Shown here piece by piece: positions 57,327-64,000 of a stretch of 64,000 nucleotides of DNA; position 1 is the stretch's first letter, and each line of letters starts with the position of its first letter. This stretch comes from Verrucomicrobiaceae bacterium. GTDB lineage: Bacteria; Verrucomicrobiota; Verrucomicrobiia; Verrucomicrobiales; Verrucomicrobiaceae. Made by a program: the position numbers and the translations under genes. The DNA lies in the NCBI GenBank assembly GCA_016795485.1, contig JAEUHM010000032.1, forward strand, positions 1 through 64,000, in the 5' to 3' direction. The notes beneath the pieces were generated by a model. The model saw only the letters and a list, made by a program, of their open reading frames with translations, had not been told where the DNA came from and searched no databases.

Positions 57327-58724
57327 CTATTCCCAAGAGTATGCTCCGCCCTTGATGCGCTCAATCTTGCGAATGAGCCAGAGGTTGTGCTCCTCCACCT
57401 CGGAGAACGGTGGATCTGTCATGCTGGGCTGCCTGCGGTACCCTGGCTTACGCGCAAAGAACTCCTGAAGCTGCCTGGACTGAAACGGATAGCCGTGGCG
57501 GGCAAAGATTTCATTTCTGGCGATGGACAACTCCTTCAAACCCAGCGCCTGCACGATGCTGCGTGAGAGGGGACGCTCAGATGAGTAGGGGAAGATGTCT
57601 GCCGGTGCTGAACTGCCGCCACTGCCGGGCAATGCCGTCTTGCCGGAGAAAAAGGGGCCGCCCTTGGCCTTCTCGGCAGCCAGGATGGCATCTGCATTGG
57701 CAGACTCCTCGGCGCTGAGGTCAGGACTCTTGAAACCGGGCTTCCGCTGATACCACGGTTGATTCCCGAAGTAGTCCTTCAGGAAGGGATTCTCAAAATC
57801 AAAGCCGTGACGAGCGAATATCTCGTTCCGCGCGAGATAGAGTTGCTGAAGGCCCATGAAGTTTAGCTCACTGTTGTTCAAGAAACGCTGGTTTGAATCA
57901 GGGATGATCCACTCGGGCGCACCGGTGTCTTTGTTGATGTCAAACAGCGGTTTACCCAAGCTATAGGCAAATGGTCGCTGAGGGATGAGGGAGGGATCAT
58001 TGGCCTTCTTGATCTCGCGCACGGTTTCATCATACACTCGTTGCTGAGTAGCATTGAAGACGTTCTGCCATGAGCGAAAGCGCTGCATGTCAGACTCCAG
58101 ATTCACCGTGAGGTAGCCGCCGTAGTCGGTGGCATAGGCTGGCTGACCTGGAGACGCCGCAGTGATGTTCACAAAGCCTTCATGCTCCATCAGTAGGGAG
58201 TAGAGATTCCTCCACGGGCGCACTAACTCATCACCCTCGGCAATCTCATGTTTGTGTGGGAAGGTGGAGCAGCAGTCCGTGATGAGAATCTTCAGCTTGC
58301 ACGGCAGATCATTGATTTGATCTGCCCACTCGTCTCGCTTGATGGCGGTATCATCTATCATCAGTAGATGCTGACGGTTGGTGGTGGGGTCAGGTATTTC
58401 ACCGTGGCCGGAGAAGTGGACATAGATGGTATCCTCAGGGCCAACAGCAGAGCAGAAGGAGTTGAACTGAGCCTCTACGCCAGACTTCGTAGCTAAAGGT
58501 CCCTCCACCACCACACGCCGCATCTTCACTCCCCATGATGCTTCGGAGAAATACTCGGTAAAGATGGTGTCCAGGATAAGCTTATCCACTGAGACACCTT
58601 GATTGATCTCCGCGTCATCTCCCTGGTAGGCATTGCAGAAGACGGTGAACACGTGGAGCGTCCGCTCTGCCTGAGCGGCCTGTGGCAAAACCAACAACAA
58701 GGCTAGAGAGAGGAGCGACTTCAT
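57327..58724 (-). CDS. secreted caspase-like protease with two YARHG domains
   Basis: The 465-residue product has a signal peptide (to about residue 19). A C14 caspase-fold domain has catalytic His107 (HFSGHGE) and Cys152 (ITDCCST). Two YARHG domains follow, each with ARNEIFARHG and a downstream aromatic-rich pair (DYFGNQPWYQRKPGF; EFFARKPGYRRQPSM). YARHG is an exported domain of unknown role, often beside peptidases and cell-wall functions. The gene overlaps the M15 carboxypeptidase by four bases, which supports a cell-envelope role. A processing target is unknown. Confidence 0.85.
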   Translation of the reverse strand: MKSLLSLALLLVLPQAAQAERTLHVFTVFCNAYQGDDAEINQGVSVDKLILDTIFTEYFSEASWGVKMRRVVVEGPLATKSGVEAQFNSFCSAVGPEDTIYVHFSGHGEIPDPTTNRQHLLMIDDTAIKRDEWADQINDLPCKLKILITDCCSTFPHKHEIAEGDELVRPWRNLYSLLMEHEGFVNITAASPGQPAYATDYGGYLTVNLESDMQRFRSWQNVFNATQQRVYDETVREIKKANDPSLIPQRPFAYSLGKPLFDINKDTGAPEWIIPDSNQRFLNNSELNFMGLQQLYLARNEIFARHGFDFENPFLKDYFGNQPWYQRKPGFKSPDLSAEESANADAILAAEKAKGGPFFSGKTALPGSGGSSAPADIFPYSSERPLSRSIVQALGLKELSIARNEIFARHGYPFQSRQLQEFFARKPGYRRQPSMTDPPFSEVEEHNLWLIRKIERIKGGAYSWE

Positions 58725-59539
58725 GGAGCGTGAGGAGGCAGCAGTTCCGGGCGATACTCAAAGTGCATGAGGTCATAGTAATACCACTTCCCGCCCCAGA
58801 TAAATCCGTGCTTTTCGAAGACTTTCACGATCTCCTGCGGGTAGGCTAGGCGCTTCTTCATTTCTGCCAAAGCTTGCTTCTTCTCCCACTGCCAGTAGGC
58901 ACCTAGATCCGTGTTAAGATCAATCGAGATGCCATACGAGTGAGCGCTGAGGCGACTCGTCCCCGCCACTTTCCGCCAGTTGTAAGTGCCTCCCAGATTC
59001 TCAAGGTGCGGTTTCAACCCAGGCTTCTTCTTCAGCACTTCAGCAAGGTCGGCTGCCACTTTTTTGAGCGCTGCTGCGGCTCCATTGCACTGATTGAAGC
59101 TGAGTTTGTGACCCAGGAAGTCCACCGTAACGAGATTCTTCTTCACCTCGGACTTAGTGGAGCCATAGATCGCACCAAGAAACGCATCTGATCGGTATCG
59201 TCCAGGGTCCAGCCCCTCCGGCCATGTCTTGAACGACATTTCCGCCGGATATGCATCATGTAACGTGTCCGCCAAATCCGGGTCATCAATGCGCTGTTGA
59301 TATTTCTTCGGTAGATAGTCCTCAAACACCACCACAGCACCAGAGGCCATCGTTAGTGTCACACGGGACTCCTCACTCTGCACAGACTCAATGCACCCTG
59401 GATATGCCGCCAAAAAGCACCGCAACGCCTTCTCCGTGCCAGTCGGCAGCCCCGAAGGCACCACGACCTCCGCGCCCAAAACCGTCACGAATAACCAGCA
59501 ACAAAACCCGCATCGAATCATCCCCAACCATAACCACAT
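58721..59539 (-). CDS. exported M15-family D-Ala-D-Ala carboxypeptidase-like peptidase
   Basis: The 272-residue product has an N-terminal hydrophobic signal (CCWLFVTVLG), then a VanY/M15-like domain. The zinc ligands are His200 and Asp207 in SAHSYGISIDLN and His259 in DLMHFEY, with aromatic GGKWYYYD before it. M15 enzymes trim the peptidoglycan stem peptide. The gene starts just downstream (on its strand) of the 117-bp inverted-repeat element and overlaps the caspase-YARHG gene by four bases. An alternative ATG lies six codons into the frame. Confidence 0.85.
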   Translation of the reverse strand: MWLWLGMIRCGFCCWLFVTVLGAEVVVPSGLPTGTEKALRCFLAAYPGCIESVQSEESRVTLTMASGAVVVFEDYLPKKYQQRIDDPDLADTLHDAYPAEMSFKTWPEGLDPGRYRSDAFLGAIYGSTKSEVKKNLVTVDFLGHKLSFNQCNGAAAALKKVAADLAEVLKKKPGLKPHLENLGGTYNWRKVAGTSRLSAHSYGISIDLNTDLGAYWQWEKKQALAEMKKRLAYPQEIVKVFEKHGFIWGGKWYYYDLMHFEYRPELLPPHAP

Positions 59540-59543
59540 GCCG

Positions 59544-59660
59544 GTTGGTGTATAGCCTTTAGGCGATTGCTTAGTAAACCCGCGCCAGCGGCATGAAGTG
59601 GGACGTGGACTGCGACTTCGTCGGTGGGGTTTTTGAATCGCCTAAAGGCTATACACCAAC
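59544..59660. repeat. 117-bp element with perfect 25-bp inverted ends (MITE/REPIN-like)
   Basis: Positions 59544-59568 and 59636-59660 are exact reverse complements. The left arm begins GTTGGTGTATAGCC and ends with GGCGATT. The 67-base centre contains no gene. No target-site duplication is obvious. It fills most of the gap between the M15 gene and the caspase-FGE gene. The size and perfect ends suggest a miniature mobile or REP-type element; a large cruciform or RNA hairpin is an alternative role. Confidence 0.75.
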
Positions 59661-59714
59661 AATTTCCGTCGCTGCTCTCGCTGGTCGTCGTCCCTCCTCC
59701 CGCTCACTGCGCAC

Positions 59715-61412
59715 TTACTTGGCCCCTGCTGGAACTGCGGCCGGGCGGAAACCACGGTAGATGTTCTGGGAATCCGGCGGATTCCCTTGGCGATTGGCGG
59801 AGCGGCATTCCTGGCCGTGGCTGCCCCAGGAGCCGCCGCGATTCACGCGGTAGGAGCCAGTTTTCGACACGGGGTCTACCTCGCCCACCATGGATGAGCT
59901 CCCATCCCAGCTATCCATGCACCACTCATACACGTTCCCGTGCATGTCTTTCAAACCCCATCCATTTGGCTCATAGCTCCCCACTGCCGTTGTCCTCTCC
60001 AAATAGGCTTCCTTCCGCGTAATCCCATACGGATAGTTCCCGTCAAAGTTGGCTTGATTGGCTGTCAAACTATCTCCAAGCGCCGTGGCCGTCGTGGTCC
60101 CAGCTCGGCACGCATACTCCCACTGCGCCTCTGTTGGCAAGCTCAAGCGCAGCCCTGCGGGCACCACCCCAGACGCATTCACCTTTTCCATGAACGCTTC
60201 CGCATCCTCATAGCTCACACTCTCCACCGGTAACTGTGCTCCGCTGAACCCACTTGGACTGGTCCTCATTACCGCCTCCCACTGCGCCTGCGTACACTCC
60301 GTCTCCGCCATCCAGTAGCCCTGTGTCAATGTCACCCGCACCTGCTTTTCATCCTCACTGCGGTCCGCCTCGGTGATAGGGCTGCCCATGGTGAAACTGC
60401 CAACTGGGCAGTAACGAAACTTCATCGCCACGCCTCCAGGCAGCGTAACGCTCATGCTGTCTCCGGCGGAAGGTATCGTTGACGGAGCTACAGGTGGCGA
60501 AACTGGCGAAACGGGAGTGATTCTTTGGCTGGGAGTCATCTTTGCCACCAAGGCAGACTGCTGGGGTGGCGCCATAAAACTAAAGTTCTGCCGCGTGGAG
60601 CCATACATGCTTGGACGCTGGATTTCCTGCGCTAGACCTGCTGCTACGGAGACCTTGGAGGCGTCTTCTACGTCGTTACTCACGTCTTTCCACATGAGTT
60701 CAAAGACCTTGCCACTGTCCCAGTGTTTTTTGAGGGCTACTACGAGTGGGCCGTTCTTGTCGCCTTTGTTGAGTGCATCGTTGGTCAGGCGTCCGCCGCT
60801 GGTGGCGTAACCGACGAGGATGTCTGGTGGTGGCGTGACGGTAGCGGCATCTTCGCTATTGCCGGAACTGCGATTCTTCATCCGGGAGCGCACCACGAGC
60901 GTGTCCTCGAAGAAGGTTTCATTCGCGGCTTTCTCACGGCAGCAGTCGAGGATGAGGATGGCGAGCTTGAGCTTCTTTTGCGCCAGTTTCTCGGTGACAG
61001 CGGCTTCACTGAGGCCCTCGGAGTCGAGATCGGTGTCTAGGATGCCCAGTGCGTTGGTGCCCATCATATAGACGTTCTTGCGGAACTCCATGCCGTGCCC
61101 TGCAAAATAAATGAGAGCCTCGTCACCCTCCTTGAGGTTCTTGGCAAACTGAGTCAGCGCTACGACCATGGCCGCGCGTGAAAGGTTGTTAGCTTCAGGC
61201 TCAAGCTTGAAGCCTGCCTTTGCCAAAAGGTCCCTCATAACTCCTGCATCGTTCACACAGGTGTCCAACTTGCCAAAGGTGCCGGTCTCTGGTTTACCGA
61301 GAACAGCAGGGTAGCTGTTGTTGCCTATGACGAGTGCTCTGCGTTCACCTGCGTTCAGTGCAAATGGAAGAAGGAGTGTGCCAATCAGAAGAGGAAAGAA
61401 GGCGGTTTTCAT
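59715..61412 (-). CDS. secreted caspase-like protein with C-terminal FGE-like (SUMF1) domain
   Basis: The 565-residue product has a signal peptide (to about residue 21). A caspase domain follows with catalytic His106 (YFAGHGM) and Cys158 (LDCCRE). After a linker, residues 318-560 form an FGE/SUMF1-type domain (FTMGSPITEADRSEDEKQV; LPTEAQWEYACRAGTT; MHGNVYEWCMDSW; NRGGSWGSHGQECRSANR; YRGFRPA). The Cys pair needed for formylglycine generation is absent, so this domain is probably a binding scaffold, as in many bacterial conflict proteins. The next gene on the strand is the M15 peptidase, beyond the inverted-repeat element. Confidence 0.85.
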   Translation of the reverse strand: MKTAFFPLLIGTLLLPFALNAGERRALVIGNNSYPAVLGKPETGTFGKLDTCVNDAGVMRDLLAKAGFKLEPEANNLSRAAMVVALTQFAKNLKEGDEALIYFAGHGMEFRKNVYMMGTNALGILDTDLDSEGLSEAAVTEKLAQKKLKLAILILDCCREKAANETFFEDTLVVRSRMKNRSSGNSEDAATVTPPPDILVGYATSGGRLTNDALNKGDKNGPLVVALKKHWDSGKVFELMWKDVSNDVEDASKVSVAAGLAQEIQRPSMYGSTRQNFSFMAPPQQSALVAKMTPSQRITPVSPVSPPVAPSTIPSAGDSMSVTLPGGVAMKFRYCPVGSFTMGSPITEADRSEDEKQVRVTLTQGYWMAETECTQAQWEAVMRTSPSGFSGAQLPVESVSYEDAEAFMEKVNASGVVPAGLRLSLPTEAQWEYACRAGTTTATALGDSLTANQANFDGNYPYGITRKEAYLERTTAVGSYEPNGWGLKDMHGNVYEWCMDSWDGSSSMVGEVDPVSKTGSYRVNRGGSWGSHGQECRSANRQGNPPDSQNIYRGFRPAAVPAGAK

Positions 61413-61432
61413 GCAGACGAAGTACAGGGGTG

Positions 61433-64000
61433 CTATCGGTGGTTGGGCTGCGGTTTAGCCAGCGGAAAGTCCATCACGCCAAGGGGGAACACCAGCGAGG
61501 GAGTCTGTGTGGAGCCGCCTGTGTCCAGAGGGCTTTCCTTCAGCATCTGAGGCACGCGCTGGGAGATAAACTGACCAAGTGAAGTGCAGGTGACGAGCCC
61601 TTCCCGGGAGGCGGCTCCACGGAGGCCTTCACTGTAGGCTTGTGTGAAGTAGCCTCCTTCTTCTGTCTCAAAGGCCATCTCGGTGGCTCCTGCACTGGAG
61701 AAGACAATGATGCCGCGCTCTGCGCTTGAGAGAGTATTGACCAGACCCGTGAGATCATCAGGACCAGTGATGGTTTTTTTGCTGCCGTCTTCCAACACAG
61801 ATGATGACTGGCAGGTATCTAGCACCAAGACCACCCTGCACGGCATGGCATCCAAAAGAGCGCCCACTTGTGTGCCGCTGAGGCTCGTCTCGGCAGGGGC
61901 CTTGGGGTCAAAGTCATGGGTAGCCAGTAGGAAAGGCTGTTTTTCATCCGCATAGCCATGACCTGCAAAGTTAAAGAGTAGTATGTCTTGAGGCATGACT
62001 TCTGTCGCCAACTGCTGCAACTTATCACGAATGGCCGTGGAGGTGGCTTCTTCATCTGCGAGGAGTGTGGCACGGACATCCTGATAGGCTCTGCCTTTCT
62101 CTGCGAGGAAGGTATTGGCTATCTTCCTGGCGTCCGCCACCGCACCTTCCAGGTCCGCCAGATGAAGTGCGTCCTGCCCGTAACGAGCTACAAAAGCGTC
62201 CATGCTGATCTGTCCTTGAGGGTCTTTTGCCAAGGTTTGATTAATCTTGAGTTTGGACACTCCCACTGAAAGCAGGTGCAGTGTGGGAGGTGGCGCAGAA
62301 GTATTTTGGTCGCGCTCACGAAGAATCCTGATCATGGCGGGAGCGCTCACTCCTGAAGCATGGTGTGCCAGCAGACTGAGCCAGCCTGTTTGGTGATCTG
62401 GTAGCGGCACCGTGATCTCCGCTACCTCACCATCTCTGGGCACGGGTGGATTGAACAAGAGGGGACGGCCATTGAAGCGGAGTTCCATACGGTCCGCTAT
62501 GGCGGGTCCCGTGTTCCTGACGGAGTAGCGAAGTGTGACGCTACCTGCCTCCACAGGGAGCGTCAGGCTGCGTGTGATGCCTCCACTGCGTAGAGTCACT
62601 ACCGGAGGTGAGAGCCGCTCCACGACAGAGGCCGCTGTCTCCAGAGTAGCGTCCGGTTTGCCCAGGCTTGCGTTGGCTTCACTGAGTGCCTTCTGCACAT
62701 CACGCACTACCAAAAGCCGATGGATCACATCTGGGCGATAATAGACAGCACGGAACCGCGAGGCTGGCGAGAAGTCTGCCGACTCTCCCACTCCACGGTT
62801 TCTAAGCCAGCCGATGAGGTCCTCTGCGCCTGCTGAACAGTCAAAGTAACCCGTAGGGCTCCACATGATCCAGCGCTTACGGTCTGCATGAGGAAAGAAG
62901 GCCAGTAGCTCCGTGCCGTCTTTACTGAGGTGCCAGCGGATGGTGCCGTCACCATGCACCACGGCGAGTAGGGCTCCATCTGTAGAGGGCACAGCAGCGC
63001 GGGCGTAACCATGAGACTGAATCTTCCACCTCACCGTGCCCGTGTTGGTAAAGCAATACACATGCCGCTGAGTGCCCATGCTGAACGACTTCTTGTCCGA
63101 GTTGATGGCTAGAAAGAAGGACTTTTCGCCGGGTTCCAGCGGGAGTGGATTGCCCTTTAAGGTGGGCGAGGTGCTCCACTTCCAGTTCTTTACGTTCAGA
63201 CTGCTGGTGTCTGCTACTCGTAGCTTGTCCACTTCGTTTGGCTTCAGATAGGTGCCGGAAGAAACGCTAAAGAATCGATTCTCTGACCGCTCGCCATCAT
63301 CCATGAAGCGGACGATGCCCGTATCAGCCGAGGCGCCGAAACCATCTGCCATGGCGAGGTGATTAGCGTTGGCGGGACTGAGTAGCGTAGTCACCTTCCT
63401 GCCTGCTGCCTCAGTGGGAGGCAGTGCTGCCAACGACGGATCGCCAGTGACGAGAATGAAGCCCAACTTCTGAGAGTGAGCCAACCCCAGGAAGCCATTG
63501 GTGATGGGAGTCTCAAAGTCTTGTGGCTTTTCCGCGCCACTGTTCTTCCAGAGCCGCAGAGGTGCATGGCCTTCCGTATCGGTGTGGCCACCCCCTGCTA
63601 GTTCTGTGCCGTCTTGATTCCAAGCTAGATAAGTCACCCCGGACCCTGACACACCTGAGCATGACGGGAATGACACTGGCAACAAGTCTGACATTTGATG
63701 CACAGACACGGCAAAGCTGATGCCGTAGGCAAAGGCAACCCGACTGCCATCTGGCGAGATGGCGACTCGCATGGGTGGCATCAGCCTATCCGCTGGAACG
63801 GAGAGATCGCCGCTCACCAGGCGAGTCTTACCCACCGTGACCTTCTTCTCAGCGCTTAGTTCCAGGATGGTTGCCTTGCCCTTGCTGGTGCCCACTACGA
63901 TTTGCCTGTCCTGGTGCCAGTCCAGGCCGTAGATAATGGACTCCTTGAACTCTACGCTGGTGACATTGGCCATGGCACCGGCATCATAGACCGCCAGTTT
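61433..64000 (-). CDS. beta-propeller-like protein with C-terminal caspase domain (5' end outside window)
   Basis: The frame is open through the right edge (KLAVYDAGAMANVTSVEF precedes the first ATG at 63973), so the gene is partial. About 440 residues of WD40-type beta-propeller repeats are visible (LDWHQDRQIVVGTSKGKATILEL; MRVAISPDGSRVAFAYG; YLAWNQDGTELAGGG). A linking beta-sandwich follows, then a caspase domain with His in LFNFAGHGYAD (about 672 of the numbered 846) and Cys in LDTCQSS (about 719). This is the third caspase gene in the run; it ends 21 bases before the caspase-FGE start. The export signal, if any, lies outside the window. Confidence 0.8.
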   Translation of the reverse strand, partial: KLAVYDAGAMANVTSVEFKESIIYGLDWHQDRQIVVGTSKGKATILELSAEKKVTVGKTRLVSGDLSVPADRLMPPMRVAISPDGSRVAFAYGISFAVSVHQMSDLLPVSFPSCSGVSGSGVTYLAWNQDGTELAGGGHTDTEGHAPLRLWKNSGAEKPQDFETPITNGFLGLAHSQKLGFILVTGDPSLAALPPTEAAGRKVTTLLSPANANHLAMADGFGASADTGIVRFMDDGERSENRFFSVSSGTYLKPNEVDKLRVADTSSLNVKNWKWSTSPTLKGNPLPLEPGEKSFFLAINSDKKSFSMGTQRHVYCFTNTGTVRWKIQSHGYARAAVPSTDGALLAVVHGDGTIRWHLSKDGTELLAFFPHADRKRWIMWSPTGYFDCSAGAEDLIGWLRNRGVGESADFSPASRFRAVYYRPDVIHRLLVVRDVQKALSEANASLGKPDATLETAASVVERLSPPVVTLRSGGITRSLTLPVEAGSVTLRYSVRNTGPAIADRMELRFNGRPLLFNPPVPRDGEVAEITVPLPDHQTGWLSLLAHHASGVSAPAMIRILRERDQNTSAPPPTLHLLSVGVSKLKINQTLAKDPQGQISMDAFVARYGQDALHLADLEGAVADARKIANTFLAEKGRAYQDVRATLLADEEATSTAIRDKLQQLATEVMPQDILLFNFAGHGYADEKQPFLLATHDFDPKAPAETSLSGTQVGALLDAMPCRVVLVLDTCQSSSVLEDGSKKTITGPDDLTGLVNTLSSAERGIIVFSSAGATEMAFETEEGGYFTQAYSEGLRGAASREGLVTCTSLGQFISQRVPQMLKESPLDTGGSTQTPSLVFPLGVMDFPLAKPQPNHR

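Overview
The window looks like chromosomal DNA of a Verrucomicrobiota bacterium, probably near Verrucomicrobiaceae (Prosthecobacter/Verrucomicrobium type). This placement is inferred from gene content: a DUF1800/DUF1501 secreted pair, an SHD1-domain secreted hydrolase, a sulfatase, a lone EboE, an SxtI/SxtJ/DUF5989 carbamoyltransferase module, and secreted caspase-like proteins with YARHG and FGE-like domains. No rRNA is present. The DNA is moderately GC-rich and densely coded. One tRNA (Val, GAC) is present. No CRISPR array or complete insertion sequence was seen.

Layout. 1-0.9 kb: the tail of a gene with transposase-like character abuts a 5'-truncated outer-membrane barrel gene that ends at a strong terminator. 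1.0-9.1 kb: a TetA-like MFS exporter, then on the minus strand a five-gene carbamoyltransferase module (SxtI-like, SxtJ, a 52-residue DUF5989 protein, an SGNH hydrolase, a zinc-ribbon methyltransferase) behind a KefB/C-type antiporter. 9.1-11.7 kb: secreted esterase coupled to glycerol kinase, then tRNA-Val. 11.7-17.6 kb: EF-hand protein, eboE coupled to an Hsp33-like gene, a metal-uptake cluster (znuA, membrane protein, znuC; no permease) behind a near-perfect 21-bp operator, and a SufR-like regulator with a lipoprotein. 17.7-24.3 kb: nusA-infB-rbfA with a terminator hairpin in the nusA leader, behind an operon of a degenerate protein kinase, an HTH-MBL hydrolase and a beta-hydroxyacid dehydrogenase.

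24.5-29.6 kb: MarR regulator, pgeF, ispE, convergent dxr and a rhomboid protease. 29.8-36.4 kb: gyrB, gyrA and a CysJ-like reductase without a flavodoxin domain. 36.4-46.7 kb: an AlgI/AlgJ-type O-acetylation pair, trxB with a ComEA-like protein, ribE, a sulfatase/cytochrome c/cNMP-binding set, an LRR-like lipoprotein and rplM-rpsI. 46.7-56.0 kb: DUF1501 and a 2485-residue DUF1800 protein whose DUF1800 domain appears split by a long Calx-beta-like array. 56.2-64 kb: MoxR ATPase, then three exported or likely exported caspase-fold proteins with different partner domains, an M15 carboxypeptidase, and a 117-bp element with perfect 25-bp inverted ends.

The strongest leads for undescribed biology are the three-caspase locus, the SxtIJ/DUF5989/SGNH/methyltransferase module, the permease-less zinc cluster with its operator, and the leader terminator in front of nusA. 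The window also packs convergent genes unusually tightly: five pairs have stop codons 0-3 bases apart and no intrinsic terminator between them.
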